From Halobacillus andaensis (GTDB lineage Bacteria > Bacillota > Bacilli > Bacillales > Halobacillaceae): DNA of 64,000 nucleotides. Within the stretch, counting starts at the first letter, position 1. Every line of letters starts with the position of its first letter. The stretch covers positions 248,001 to 312,000 of the forward strand of contig NZ_BMEL01000003.1 of assembly GCF_014636475.1 (NCBI RefSeq), read 5' to 3'. Positions 16,544 through 25,218 of the stretch are shown here, in pieces. The notes beneath the pieces were generated by a model. It searched no databases, was not told where the DNA came from, and was given only the letters and a program-made list of their open reading frames with translations. Made by a program: the position numbers and the translations under genes.

Positions 16544-18022
16544 ATGGAAGGAAATCATTTTAAAGAAACGTACGAGTTTTTAGCTGATGACCCTGACTTC
16601 AGCGTAAAGCCCGTGATGTTTTCACTTATCATTGGCGCTTTTTTCGCCATTCTTAACGAAACATTACTTAACATTGCCTTGACGACCCTTATGGGCGTGT
16701 TTGATATTAACCCGTCTACTGTTCAATGGATGGTCACAGGCTTTATGTTAATTATGGGGATATTAATTCCGGTGTCCGCTTTTATGCTGCAGACGTTTAC
16801 GACGAGGCAAATGTTCCTTGGAACGATGACTGTATTTACCTTGGGAACGATCATCTGTGCGCTCGCTCCTACGTTTACTGTTTTACTCGCTGGGCGTCTC
16901 ATTCAGGCAGTCGGTACTGGATTATTAATCCCTATTATTTTCAATACCTTCTTACTCATTTTCCCGCCGGCTAGACGCGGTGCGGTCATGGGAATGATTG
17001 GGCTTGTGATTATGTTTGCTCCAGCTATTGGTCCGACACTCTCTGGAATTATTGTCGAGCATTTAGGGTGGAGGTACTTATTCATCACCGTCATCCCATT
17101 CGCCCTCTTCTCTATTCTTTTTGCCTATAAATATTTAAGAAATGTAGGAGAAGTGACAAAACCTAAAGCAGATATTTTTTCTATCATTCTTTCCACCGCA
17201 GGATTTGGAGGAATCGTATTGGGCTTTAGTTTTGCTGGTGAAGGTGAAGCGGGTTTTCTTGAACCAAAAGTATATAGTTTCATTTTAGTCGGAGTAGCAG
17301 CTTTAATTATTTTTACTAGACGCCAATTAAAGCTCGAAGATCCATTACTCGATCTCCGAGTGTTCAAGTACCCCATGTATTCAATCGCACTTGTGATGTT
17401 TATTATTGTTATGATGTCTATGTTTTCTTCGGAAATTATTTTACCTATGTTCATGCAGGGACCGTTAGCATTAACGGCGGCAACAGCCGGACTCATCCTA
17501 TTGCCAGGTGCGTTACTCAACGGTCTGATGTCTCCTATCATGGGGAAACTTTTTGATAAGTTTGGTCCAAGAAAATTAATTATTCCGGCTGCCGCAGTTT
17601 TAACAGCCACTATGTTTTCACTCAGTCAAGTTAGTGAGAATACGTCGATCTACGTCATTATTATCAGTTACATGCTGCTCATGTTATCTGTGTCAGCCAT
17701 TATGATGCCCGCGCAAACAAACGGTTTAAATCAACTGCCGAAGCGCCTCTATCCTCACGGCACAGCTATTATGAACACACTTCAGCCTGTATCCGGAGCG
17801 ATTGGCGTTTCCGTATTTATTAGCATTATGACAGCGAGACAGGAAGCTGAATTGCAGCAAATGGGTAACCCTGCTTCGGAGGAAGCTTTAACTCAAGCTA
17901 CCGTAGCAGGAGTGGAACTCGTTTACTTTGTCGCATTTGCTGTTGCCCTTGCCGGGTTGGTCCTTTCTCTTTTCATAAAAAGAGCACGTCCTGCAGACGT
18001 ATCTGAAGACTCTGCTTCTTAA
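16544..18022 (+). CDS. DHA2-type MFS drug/proton antiporter
   Basis: A 492-aa integral membrane exporter with about 14 hydrophobic segments. It contains the MFS motif MTVFTLGTIICALAPTF and AGRLIQAVGTGLLIPI (motif C-like region), and the loop GKLFDKFGPRKL matching motif A. It would export drugs or metabolites in exchange for protons, as LmrB/EmrB-type proteins do. AAAGGAGAT precedes the ATG, with a possible operator dyad just upstream. No adjacent TetR or MarR gene and no membrane-fusion protein are seen. The substrate is unknown. Confidence 0.87.
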   Translation: MEGNHFKETYEFLADDPDFSVKPVMFSLIIGAFFAILNETLLNIALTTLMGVFDINPSTVQWMVTGFMLIMGILIPVSAFMLQTFTTRQMFLGTMTVFTLGTIICALAPTFTVLLAGRLIQAVGTGLLIPIIFNTFLLIFPPARRGAVMGMIGLVIMFAPAIGPTLSGIIVEHLGWRYLFITVIPFALFSILFAYKYLRNVGEVTKPKADIFSIILSTAGFGGIVLGFSFAGEGEAGFLEPKVYSFILVGVAALIIFTRRQLKLEDPLLDLRVFKYPMYSIALVMFIIVMMSMFSSEIILPMFMQGPLALTAATAGLILLPGALLNGLMSPIMGKLFDKFGPRKLIIPAAAVLTATMFSLSQVSENTSIYVIIISYMLLMLSVSAIMMPAQTNGLNQLPKRLYPHGTAIMNTLQPVSGAIGVSVFISIMTARQEAELQQMGNPASEEALTQATVAGVELVYFVAFAVALAGLVLSLFIKRARPADVSEDSAS

Positions 18023-18028
18023 ATTTCA

Positions 18029-18100
18029 GCTCTGTTCTAGGCGGCGGAATGGGAGAACCATTCCCCAGTCAGAAAGATCAACAGCATCAATTAACAGAGC
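18029..18100 (+). other. nested hairpins in the leader of a small membrane-protein gene
   Basis: GCTCTGTT (18029-18036) pairs with AACAGAGC (18093-18100). Inside it GGAATGG (18046-18052) pairs with CCATTCC (18058-18064) around GAGAA. There is no T-run after either. It lies between the exporter stop and the next gene. It does not match a riboswitch class I recognise. Confidence 0.4.
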
Positions 18101-18174
18101 CTATATTTTCATAGAACGACATGAACGTGATAAACTTTAGGTAAAGATGCCAAGTGTTAAAGGAGGCGAATGCT

Positions 18175-18411
18175 GTGTACCCACTTTACTATGCCATCAT
18201 TGTACTTGTATGTATTATAGCCTCCATTGGCACCATTCAAGTGGCTCGTGAGATGTCTAAGAGAGAGAAAGATGAAAACTCTCCTGAAGCTGACTTAACC
18301 AGCTTAAAGCAAGAACGGCCTGTGAAAGACTCGAGTGTCCGGCTGTTAACTTGGATTTACACGATTACATTTATTATTACCATTTTGCTCATATGGATTT
18401 TCATTTTTTAA
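18175..18411 (+). CDS. small two-helix membrane protein, unknown function
   Basis: A 78-aa protein with one hydrophobic helix near residues 3-23 (YYAIIVLVCIIASIGTIQVA), a charged middle rich in Lys/Glu (MSKREKDENSPEADL), and a second helix at the C-terminus (YTITFIITILLIWIFIF). GTG 18175 is chosen because AAGGAGG lies 8 bases upstream; the earlier in-frame codon at 18154 has no site. I do not recognise the family. It has its own terminator. Confidence 0.6.
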   Translation: MYPLYYAIIVLVCIIASIGTIQVAREMSKREKDENSPEADLTSLKQERPVKDSSVRLLTWIYTITFIITILLIWIFIF

Positions 18412-18436
18412 AGACGGCCTGCGCCGTCTTTTTTTA
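18411..18436 (+). terminator. rho-independent terminator
   Basis: AAGACGGC, loop CTGC and GCCGTCTT are followed by TTTTT. The stop codon of the small membrane protein gene runs into the stem. Confidence 0.85.
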
Positions 18437-18518
18437 TTATTGAAAAACACGGGAATAGTAAAGGTGAATAGAATATAAAAAATGGGATTAACAGCCCTGG
18501 TTGAAAAGAGGACCCAAA

Positions 18519-19040
18519 ATGGAACCTATGCTTTTTCAAAATTTATCCCATCCACAAATGGATTTCGAGGAAGTATTTGCACATATTACGTCTTTTATGA
18601 AAGAAGAGCCTTTAGGGCGTTACAAATTAATGCTAGGTACAGATTCTCAAATTCACTCTGATCATACTCTTTTTATTACAGGAATTGTGATTCACCGTGT
18701 TGGAAAAGGAGCATGGGCTTGCTATCATAAAGAAATTGTTCCCCGAGCAATGAAGGTGTTACATGAACGGATTTCTTATGAAACGAGTCTCACAGTTGAT
18801 GTAGCATCCTATTTCACGAAAGAAAAAATTGACCAGCTGATTGAAATTGTCCTCCCTCACATTTACCAAAACGCCAGCTTTACAATTGAAGGACACATCG
18901 ATATTGGTGCAGGGGAACGGAACCGTACACGCGCTTACGTAAATGAAATGGTGGCAAGAATCGAATCACTGGGATTTGAACCGAAAATAAAACCAGAATC
19001 AATTACGGCAAGCAGTTACGCCAATAAGTACACGAAATAA
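18519..19040 (+). CDS. YkuK-family (DUF458) RNase H-like protein
   Basis: A 173-aa protein of the YkuK/DUF458 family, which has an RNase H-like fold. Visible landmarks are MLGTDSQIHSDHTLFITGIV, with the Asp expected at the first strand, the HIDIGAGERNRTRAYVNEMV segment, and the C-terminal IKPESITASSYANKYTK. ATG 18519 is preferred because GAGGA lies about 7 bases upstream; a TTG at 18501 has none. The biochemical role is not established for the family. It converges on the DMT exporter gene. Confidence 0.82.
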   Translation: MEPMLFQNLSHPQMDFEEVFAHITSFMKEEPLGRYKLMLGTDSQIHSDHTLFITGIVIHRVGKGAWACYHKEIVPRAMKVLHERISYETSLTVDVASYFTKEKIDQLIEIVLPHIYQNASFTIEGHIDIGAGERNRTRAYVNEMVARIESLGFEPKIKPESITASSYANKYTK

Positions 19041-19044
19041 TGGT

Positions 19045-19941
19045 TTAAGCCGCAGCTTGTTGAATACTTCTACGAGGTTTACGCGTCGCTAAATACACCC
19101 CAGCAAAAATGATCACGAGTCCTAAAACAATGTTTTTCGTAATTGGTTCATCAAGTAATACGTACCCCCATACCATTGCAGTGACCGGAATAATGTAAGT
19201 CACTGATGTTGCAAACTCCGCACTTCCATTCTTAACCATATAGTAAAACAATAAGTGGGCAAAGCCGGAACCAAAGCACCCTAACCCAATGATAGAGAGC
19301 CACACAAGAGGACGACTAAGAACATCTTCATTAATGACGGAAACGGAGTTGGTCAGAACCATACCTGCTAATCCAAAAAGAGCAGCAACAAGCAAGGAAC
19401 ATGTGGTAACGAGAAGGATAGATGTCTCCTGTAAATGTTTTTTAGTATATTGAGAAGCAACACCATACGAAATAGTTGCTAAAATCATCGTACCTATGCC
19501 GATAAAGCTTTCACTAAAAAGATCAAAAATATTAAAATCCATTAAAACTAATATCCCAACGAACCCGAGGACAATCCCTACCCATTGTCTTCGCTTTAAA
19601 AGAATGGAAAAAAACATAAAACCTACAAGCCCTGTACAAATTGGGGTTAAAGCATTCATAACGGCAGCCGTACTGCTATGTATTTCCGTTTCACTCCATG
19701 CAATTAATCCCCAAGGCAGTCCAGCATTAAATACTCCCACAAAGAAAAGGGCTTTCCATGGAAGAGGTCCTTTTAATTCTTTTCTCTTTATCCATAAGAA
19801 CGGCAGTAAAACGAGGGCACCGGCGAAACACCTAAAAAAGACGGTCCCCCATACCCCAATAGGATCGAGCAGCCATTTGATAAACACAAAGGATAATCCC
19901 CATATAAAGCTTAGACCAATTAATGCACTGTATAATTTCAT
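19045..19941 (-). CDS. EamA/DMT-superfamily permease
   Basis: A 298-aa protein with about ten hydrophobic segments arranged as two EamA repeats. The first begins LIGLSFIWGLSFVFIKWLLD, the second near ILATISYGVASQYTKKH. It ends with a basic tail, ATRKPRRSIQQAAA. This is typical of drug/metabolite exporters of the RhaT/YdcZ kind; the substrate cannot be named. It stands alone between convergent ykuK and a peroxiredoxin gene that has its own terminator. Confidence 0.83.
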   Translation of the reverse strand: MKLYSALIGLSFIWGLSFVFIKWLLDPIGVWGTVFFRCFAGALVLLPFLWIKRKELKGPLPWKALFFVGVFNAGLPWGLIAWSETEIHSSTAAVMNALTPICTGLVGFMFFSILLKRRQWVGIVLGFVGILVLMDFNIFDLFSESFIGIGTMILATISYGVASQYTKKHLQETSILLVTTCSLLVAALFGLAGMVLTNSVSVINEDVLSRPLVWLSIIGLGCFGSGFAHLLFYYMVKNGSAEFATSVTYIIPVTAMVWGYVLLDEPITKNIVLGLVIIFAGVYLATRKPRRSIQQAAA

Positions 19942-19962
19942 CGGTGGACACCTCTTATCCTA

Positions 19963-19993
19963 AGAAAACACACCCTCCTCTGAAGGGTGTGCC
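19963..19993 (-). terminator. terminator of the peroxiredoxin-like gene
   Basis: On the minus strand GGCACACCCT and AGGGTGTGTTTTC form the stem and T-run about 5 bases after the stop. Confidence 0.75.
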
Positions 19994-19998
19994 TTTCA

Positions 19999-20652
19999 TC
20001 ATCTATTCGTTTTCTTCAATACTTCTAGTACTTCCGAAGGCTCGGCTCGATCTTTGTAATCGGCTTTCGTATATTCATAGACGATCGTTCCGTTTCTGTC
20101 TATAACATACGTAGCAGCTACAGGAAGTTCCCACGTGTCATCCCCGTTATGCTTATCCACATCTAGCCCTTTTTCTTTATAAATGTCAACAAGGTAGTCC
20201 GGGACCGGGTATACGAGTTGATACTCACGAGCCACTTTGTTTCCCACATCGCTTAACACATGAAAACTCAGCTCATTTTTCTGCGCTGTACTAAGGGAGT
20301 AATCCGGAGTTTGCGGACTAATGGCGATAAGCTCACCGCCTGCATCATGAATTTCATTTAAAATTTGTTGATACTCCCTTAATTCCATATTGCAGTAAGG
20401 GCACCATCCTCCGCGATAAAACGTTACAATCACTGGCCCAATATCGAGTTGATTAGATAGGTTAATCGAGTTTCCATTAGGATCGGGAAGAGTAAAATCT
20501 GGAGCTTGGTCTCCTTCTTTTAATCCTTCACCGTCATCCGAACTTTTTAATTCATCAATAGCGTTTTTCATTTTCTTTTGGACATCGTCAGGGGTCGCTT
20601 CTTTAAACTTTTGCAAGTACTCATTGTAGCGTTCCTTCATTTCAGTCTTCAT
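19999..20652 (-). CDS. peroxiredoxin-like protein (AhpC/TSA fold)
   Basis: A 217-aa protein with an N-terminal helical extension of about 45 residues, then DQAPDFTLPDPNGNSINLS and the active segment FYRGGWCPYCNMELREYQ. Having two cysteines as CPYC is a feature of the peroxiredoxin-like Prx-Q/AhpC2 and AhpC/TSA groups. It would reduce hydroperoxides using thiols in the cytoplasm. It ends with an YVIDRNGTIVYEYTKADYKDR strand typical of the fold. It is monocistronic; its regulation is not visible. Confidence 0.85.
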   Translation of the reverse strand: MKTEMKERYNEYLQKFKEATPDDVQKKMKNAIDELKSSDDGEGLKEGDQAPDFTLPDPNGNSINLSNQLDIGPVIVTFYRGGWCPYCNMELREYQQILNEIHDAGGELIAISPQTPDYSLSTAQKNELSFHVLSDVGNKVAREYQLVYPVPDYLVDIYKEKGLDVDKHNGDDTWELPVAATYVIDRNGTIVYEYTKADYKDRAEPSEVLEVLKKTNR

Positions 20653-20721
20653 ATGAAAAACTCCTTTATTGGTGTATAGACTAAGTATAAGTGATAAAAG
20701 GACAAGTTTGAAGAAAAGCGC

Positions 20722-21813
20722 TTATTCAGCTTGTTGGTTAGTGGGCATGGTCGTCCACCAAGCAATCCAGACAGCCAGCACCCCTGCCACTAATTTCCCT
20801 GTTACAACCGCTACAATTAACTCCTTTTCCACCCCAGCCACAAATCCGATATGGCTCCCAAAAGCAAAAGCCCCGCTCACTGCAAATGCGGCATTCATTA
20901 CTTTTCCTTTAGGGTTCATATCTTTCATCGTAGCAAACATAGGCAAATGATGAGCTAAAGAGGCAATAAAGCCAGTCACCGACGGCGAATTGATTCCTAA
21001 TCGAACGCTCAATCGGTCCCAAAGCTTCGTTCCTTTTTGATTAATAAAAGCAACCAAGGGATAGGCCCCAGCCAAGGTAATCGTTATTCTTCCAACTATT
21101 TCAATTCCTTCATTTAATGGAGCCATTCCAGGAATAACTGTAATATCAGTTAACGTTTCGATAATGATCATAACCAATCCAAACATAATGATGATTTCTA
21201 TACCTCTTCCAAACTTCGAAAATAGTACAATGGTAAGAGAAGTGAATTTCCATAAGCCTATGCCAATGATGACAGCTAAAATGGCAGCAGGAATTAAATT
21301 TTGAATCATCCATACCCATTCGTAACCTGCTACAGCACCACCAGTTAAACAACCAATAGGTACCGTCATCATACCGATTAATATACCTTTAGCAAAATAG
21401 CTTCGATCCCTTTTTTGAACAATAGTCAAAGCGATTGGAAGCGTAAATACCAATGTCGGTCCCATCATCGTTCCTAAAAAAGCCCACGAAAATACCGCGG
21501 CATCTTCATCTGATGCTAACGCTTCTGATAACGGATAAGCCCCCATATCAATGGCTAGCAGCATAGAAGCGAACATCGCTGGATCAGCGCCCATCCATTC
21601 AAAAATAGGAGTGACAAGAGGATAGAGACCACCGGAAATGACGGGAGCTAGTGAGATGATTCCTACCATCGCTAAAGCCAGGGGGCCCATCATTAAAAAA
21701 GCCTCGTGAAAGCGATCACCGAGACTTAAACGATTGTCAAGAAGGGTGTAATCCACGGCCCCTAACACCATAAAGGCAGCCATAAGAATAAGTATCATAT
21801 CATTGATCCACAT
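20722..21813 (-). CDS. eutH: ethanolamine permease EutH-like membrane protein
   Basis: A 363-aa protein with about ten transmembrane segments and EutH signatures such as LALAMVGIISLAPVISGGL, MLAIDMGAYPLSEALA, and SLAHHLPMFATMKDMNPKGK. EutH facilitates ethanolamine uptake. ATG 21813 is chosen because GGGGGAG lies 8 bases upstream; an ATG at 21840 is less well placed. No other eut genes (ammonia lyase, microcompartment, EutQ/EutP) occur in the window, so it is an orphan here. Whether it serves catabolism elsewhere cannot be told. Confidence 0.83.
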   Translation of the reverse strand: MWINDMILILMAAFMVLGAVDYTLLDNRLSLGDRFHEAFLMMGPLALAMVGIISLAPVISGGLYPLVTPIFEWMGADPAMFASMLLAIDMGAYPLSEALASDEDAAVFSWAFLGTMMGPTLVFTLPIALTIVQKRDRSYFAKGILIGMMTVPIGCLTGGAVAGYEWVWMIQNLIPAAILAVIIGIGLWKFTSLTIVLFSKFGRGIEIIIMFGLVMIIIETLTDITVIPGMAPLNEGIEIVGRITITLAGAYPLVAFINQKGTKLWDRLSVRLGINSPSVTGFIASLAHHLPMFATMKDMNPKGKVMNAAFAVSGAFAFGSHIGFVAGVEKELIVAVVTGKLVAGVLAVWIAWWTTMPTNQQAE

Positions 21814-21860
21814 ACGGATTTCTCCCCCGTTTCCGTCCACAACCTTAAATGGTGAAAGAA

Positions 21861-22322
21861 TTAAAAGCTAATATCGACTAAGTGATTCATTTCATTAAGT
21901 AACTCCGGATGCTTTTCAACCGATTGATAGCTAACAGTACCTGACTGCTCCGCGTTTTCAGGCATTAAAAACGTACCATCTTCTATTACGGCAAAACTGA
22001 AATCAGATTCGGACCCAGAAGAAAGGTCTCCTTCATCAGAAAAGCTGTACGTATACGTGTCTTGTGTATTCATTTTATTTTTTATTTCACTTTCATCGCT
22101 TTTTTTTATTTCCATCCCGTCGAGCTTCTCAAGTAACTCTTTATTTATTTCTTTCTCTTGCCTTACTGCAGTTTGTTCTTCCGTTGTTCGATTATCTTCC
22201 ACTTTTTGAATATACAACGTTTCCGAAACTTTCTCACTTCCAATATCGACTTTGTCTGTCTCATTTCCACAAGCACTAAGAACCATCACAAACATCATTA
22301 AAAGTATATAATAGTATCGAAT
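21861..22322 (-). CDS. exported lipoprotein of unknown function, probably ATT start
   Basis: About 153 aa if translation begins at ATT 22322-22320, or 145 aa from ATG 22298. The lipobox LSAC is preceded by a hydrophobic stretch; only the longer form, beginning (M)RYYYILLMMFVMVLSAC, has the basic residue and length a signal peptide needs. AAAGTAGG lies 6 bases before the ATT, and an in-frame stop lies just upstream. The mature part is acidic, with a helical segment near NKELLEKLDGMEIKKSDESE. No family is recognised. The gene may use a rare start or may have lost ATG by one substitution. Confidence 0.55.
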   Translation of the reverse strand: MRYYYILLMMFVMVLSACGNETDKVDIGSEKVSETLYIQKVEDNRTTEEQTAVRQEKEINKELLEKLDGMEIKKSDESEIKNKMNTQDTYTYSFSDEGDLSSGSESDFSFAVIEDGTFLMPENAEQSGTVSYQSVEKHPELLNEMNHLVDISF

Positions 22323-22404
22323 AGTTTACCTACTTTCTTTTATTTATCTATCATCCATTTAAAATGGTAAACTTTCAATCCGTCAAGTATAGAAAGGAGA
22401 ATGC

Positions 22405-22944
22405 ATGATGATCAAACTGGAATACTTTACGAAACAGGATTATGACACGCTTCTTCAATGGGTAGAATCTCCTTCCTTTTTACTGCAATGGGCAGGGCCA
22501 ACCTTTTCTTACCCCTTAAGCGATGATCAACTAGATAAGTACATAAAAGAAGCCAATCAGGTTAATGGCTCTTTGCTTATTTTTAAAGCTGTGGAGGAAT
22601 CAAGCAATCGGCCAATCGGTCATATTGGGTTAAAAAATATTGATTACTATAACCGTTCGGCACGCGTCGGTAAAGTGTTAGTCAGTAAGGAAGCACGAGG
22701 AAGAGGAATAGGGCTTATCATGATGGAGGAAATCTTAAAGATCGCTTTTGATGAATTAAACTTAAATAAAGTGACTTTAGGAGTGTTTGATTTTAATAAA
22801 CCTGCTATTCAAACGTATAAGAAAGCTGGCTTTCAAATTGATGGGTTACTTCGAGATCATCGAAGATTCGAAGAAGAGTACTGGAACTTATATGAGATGA
22901 GTATTTTACATTCTGAATGGAAAGCAAACTCTAGAATTTCATAG
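22405..22944 (+). CDS. GNAT-family N-acetyltransferase
   Basis: A 179-aa protein with the GNAT fold. Landmarks are RPIGHIGLKNIDYYNRSARV, then VLVSKEARGRGIGLIMMEE, containing the acetyl-CoA site (RGRGIG), and LNKVTLGVFDFNKPAIQTYK, followed by KAGF. It most resembles RimJ/RimL- or spermidine acetyltransferase-like enzymes. AAAGGAGA precedes two adjacent ATGs; either could be used. The substrate is unknown. It precedes sppA on the same strand but with a 93-bp gap, so it is probably separate. Confidence 0.85.
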   Translation: MMIKLEYFTKQDYDTLLQWVESPSFLLQWAGPTFSYPLSDDQLDKYIKEANQVNGSLLIFKAVEESSNRPIGHIGLKNIDYYNRSARVGKVLVSKEARGRGIGLIMMEEILKIAFDELNLNKVTLGVFDFNKPAIQTYKKAGFQIDGLLRDHRRFEEEYWNLYEMSILHSEWKANSRIS

Positions 22945-23037
22945 AATTTACACCATGATCTTTTGAGTAACTATATATTAATTACCTAAAATTTGCTAAG
23001 CTAGTGGTTCAAAGCAATTAAGAAAGGATAGATAGAT

Positions 23038-24039
23038 ATGAAAAAACGTTTGATCGCCATTGGGATTGCTTCCGCTTTATTAATTATTGCGATCCTCATT
23101 CAAAGCATTAGTTTTTTAACTTCTAGTACGTTTACAGAGTCTTCACAAGGATTGTTTGGAGGAGACAGCGATAATGAGGGACCCAGAGAAGAGGTTATAG
23201 AAGAAGGCTCCTCTTCTGAGCGAATAGCACGCTTATCCGTAGAAGGGACAATAATGAGCGGTCAAGGCTCTAACCCTTTTATGGGAGAAGGATATAACCA
23301 TGAAGCTTTACTCGAACAATTAGAAGTGATAAAAGAAGACTCTAGCATTAATGGAGTATTGCTTTACGTGAACTCCCCAGGTGGAGGAGTTTTTGAAAGT
23401 GCGGAACTTCATGACAAGCTAAATGAATTAAAGGAAGAAGATAAATCTCTATACGTTTCTATGGGCGGCATGGCTGCTTCTGGGGGTTATTACATATCAG
23501 CTCCAGCGGATCAAATCTATGCATCTGAAGAAACATTCACAGGTTCCTTAGGCGTCATAATGCAAAGTGTTAATTACGAAGAACTGGCTGATGAGTATGG
23601 TGTTAAATTCAACACCATTAAAAGCGGGGAATTTAAAGATATTATGAGCCCCACTAAAGAAATGACAGAGGAAGACCGCGAGATTTTACAAACGTTAGTA
23701 GATGAATCCTATCAAGGTTTTGTCGATGTAATCAGTGAAGGTCGTGACATGCCTGAAGATGAAGTGATTGAAATTGCAGATGGCCGCATTTATTCTGGTC
23801 AGCAAGCATTAGATAATGGATTAATTGACAACATCGGTTTTGAAGAAGATGCGTTAGCAGCACTTAAAGAAGAAATCGGCGGCAATCCTGAAGTGATTGA
23901 ATATCATCCAAGTGGAGAAACGTTGTTCGGTATTCCATTTGATGTGAAAAGCTTTCTGCCTACAAGTGAAGTGAAATGGATTAACGAAATGATCGAGAAA
24001 CGTCAAGGTCCAAGATTAATGTACATGTATTCTGAGTAA
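23038..24039 (+). CDS. sppA: signal peptide peptidase SppA
   Basis: A 333-aa membrane-anchored serine protease that digests cleaved signal peptides. It has an N-terminal transmembrane helix (residues 4-28), an acidic linker, and the catalytic dyad Ser148 in MGGMAASGGYY and Lys200 in IKSGEFKD, matching B. subtilis SppA, which uses a Ser-Lys dyad and is a similar length. AAAGGA precedes the ATG. The RDD gene follows after 12 bp, the same order as B. subtilis sppA-yteJ. Confidence 0.94.
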   Translation: MKKRLIAIGIASALLIIAILIQSISFLTSSTFTESSQGLFGGDSDNEGPREEVIEEGSSSERIARLSVEGTIMSGQGSNPFMGEGYNHEALLEQLEVIKEDSSINGVLLYVNSPGGGVFESAELHDKLNELKEEDKSLYVSMGGMAASGGYYISAPADQIYASEETFTGSLGVIMQSVNYEELADEYGVKFNTIKSGEFKDIMSPTKEMTEEDREILQTLVDESYQGFVDVISEGRDMPEDEVIEIADGRIYSGQQALDNGLIDNIGFEEDALAALKEEIGGNPEVIEYHPSGETLFGIPFDVKSFLPTSEVKWINEMIEKRQGPRLMYMYSE

Positions 24040-24051
24040 AGGAGGGATTAG

Positions 24052-24588
24052 ATGGATACAGTAGAACCCACCCATCAGCCGAATCACTTAAATCAAGCTG
24101 TTGCATCAAACCTTAACGAAATCCACCGCATTGTATATGCTGGTTTTGTTCCACGCTTTTTTGCTTATATTATTGATTTAATCGTGATTTGGAGTATCAA
24201 TTCAATCATTACACGTCCGCTTTTAAGAGTAACCAACCTATCCGAAGCAAAGCTTTGGATTGACCTTCTAAGTGCCGCGAACATCACTCAATCTATTGTG
24301 TTTTTTCTTTATTTCGTATTAATGACCTTCTTTTTCCGGGCCACACTAGGAAAAATGATTCTAGGCTTGTCAGTAGAACCATTAAAAGGAGAGCACTTAA
24401 CGAAAGGACAAATTATCTTTAGAGAGTTTGTGGGACGTTATATAAGTATGGCTGTTTTAGGTCTTCCTTATCTCGTTGTCATCTTCACGAGAAAGCATCA
24501 AGGGATCCACGACCTATTTGCCGATACTTCTGTAATCAAAGACAGAATGAAGAAGTTAAATCGAGAAATTGAATCTTCTGTAGATTAA
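24052..24588 (+). CDS. RDD-family membrane protein (YteJ-like partner of SppA)
   Basis: A 178-aa protein with an RDD domain. It shows YAGFVPRFFAYIIDLIVIW, the Arg-Asp-Asp-like first helix with R/D, and the loop TLGKMILGL ahead of the second hydrophobic region. The segment TRKHQGIHDLFADTSV matches the RDD C-terminus. It lies 12 bp after sppA, so it is co-transcribed. B. subtilis YteJ is reported to modulate SppA and affect lantibiotic sensitivity; the same role is inferred here from synteny. Confidence 0.82.
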   Translation: MDTVEPTHQPNHLNQAVASNLNEIHRIVYAGFVPRFFAYIIDLIVIWSINSIITRPLLRVTNLSEAKLWIDLLSAANITQSIVFFLYFVLMTFFFRATLGKMILGLSVEPLKGEHLTKGQIIFREFVGRYISMAVLGLPYLVVIFTRKHQGIHDLFADTSVIKDRMKKLNREIESSVD

Positions 24589-24596
24589 AACATAAA

Positions 24597-24632
24597 AATC
24601 CGCTTCCTTTATTGAAAGGAAGCGGATTATTT
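24597..24632. terminator. bidirectional terminator between yteJ-like and msrA
   Basis: AATCCGCTTCCTTT and AAAGGAAGCGGATT form a 14-bp perfect stem around ATTG. A/T-rich sequence flanks both sides. Confidence 0.85.
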
Positions 24633-24641
24633 ATAATTAGA

Positions 24642-25115
24642 TCAGCCTATGCCGCAAGCGAAGGAACCATTCTTCTGAGCATACTTTTGATGGTATTCTT
24701 CCGCCTCATAGAAATCGCGAGCAGGTGTAACTTCAGTTACGATTCTACGTTTAAAAATTCCTTTATTTGTCCACTGCTGAATTTTCTCCTCAGCAATTGC
24801 TTTTTCAGCTTCATCTTGATAAAAGATAGCGGAACGATATTGATGGCCAACATCAATTCCTTGCTTATTTTTAGTCGTAGGGTCATGGGCTTCAAAAAAG
24901 ATATTAACCAGACCGCCATACGTAATCACTTCTGGGTCATATTCAACACGGATCGCTTCCGCATGACCAGTTGTTCCTGTTTTTACTTGTTCGTAGGTTG
25001 GGTTTTCAACGTGGCCACCCGTGTAACCTACTCGTGTATGTGTAATTCCTTCGAAACGCTCGAAGAAAGCTTCAACTCCCCAAAAACATCCTGCTCCAAA
25101 AATTGCTGTCGCCAT
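24642..25115 (-). CDS. msrA: peptide methionine-S-sulfoxide reductase
   Basis: A 157-aa MsrA that repairs methionine-S-sulfoxide. The catalytic Cys10 sits in GAGCFWGVE. The segments HTRVGYTGGHVENPTYEQV and TGTTGHAEAIRVEYDP are the substrate pocket, and a C-terminal Cys in FACGIG can act as the resolving Cys. AAGGGAAG precedes the ATG. Upstream is a complete SAM riboswitch (25176-25358), so msrA is tied to S-adenosylmethionine supply, which is unusual for this gene. MsrB is not in the window. Confidence 0.94.
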   Translation of the reverse strand: MATAIFGAGCFWGVEAFFERFEGITHTRVGYTGGHVENPTYEQVKTGTTGHAEAIRVEYDPEVITYGGLVNIFFEAHDPTTKNKQGIDVGHQYRSAIFYQDEAEKAIAEEKIQQWTNKGIFKRRIVTEVTPARDFYEAEEYHQKYAQKNGSFACGIG

Positions 25116-25175
25116 TTGTCATCTTCCCTTTCCATTAACGCAACTTCCACCTAAGAGAGTTTGACGGTTCAAGCT

Positions 25176-25218
25176 ACCAAAAAACCCCTTTTCTTATCCA
25201 GTATAAGAAAAGGGGTCG
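25176..25218 (-). terminator. S-box terminator
   Basis: On the minus strand CCCCTTTTCTTAT pairs with ATAAGAAAAGGGG and is followed by six T residues. The stem shares a GGATAAG word with the complement of P1, which may provide the switch. Confidence 0.85.

Noticed and set aside
24612-25154. A 180-codon frame on the plus strand opposite msrA.
   Set aside because: It is the complement of msrA, with Cys/Ser/Phe-rich shadow composition and no start signal.
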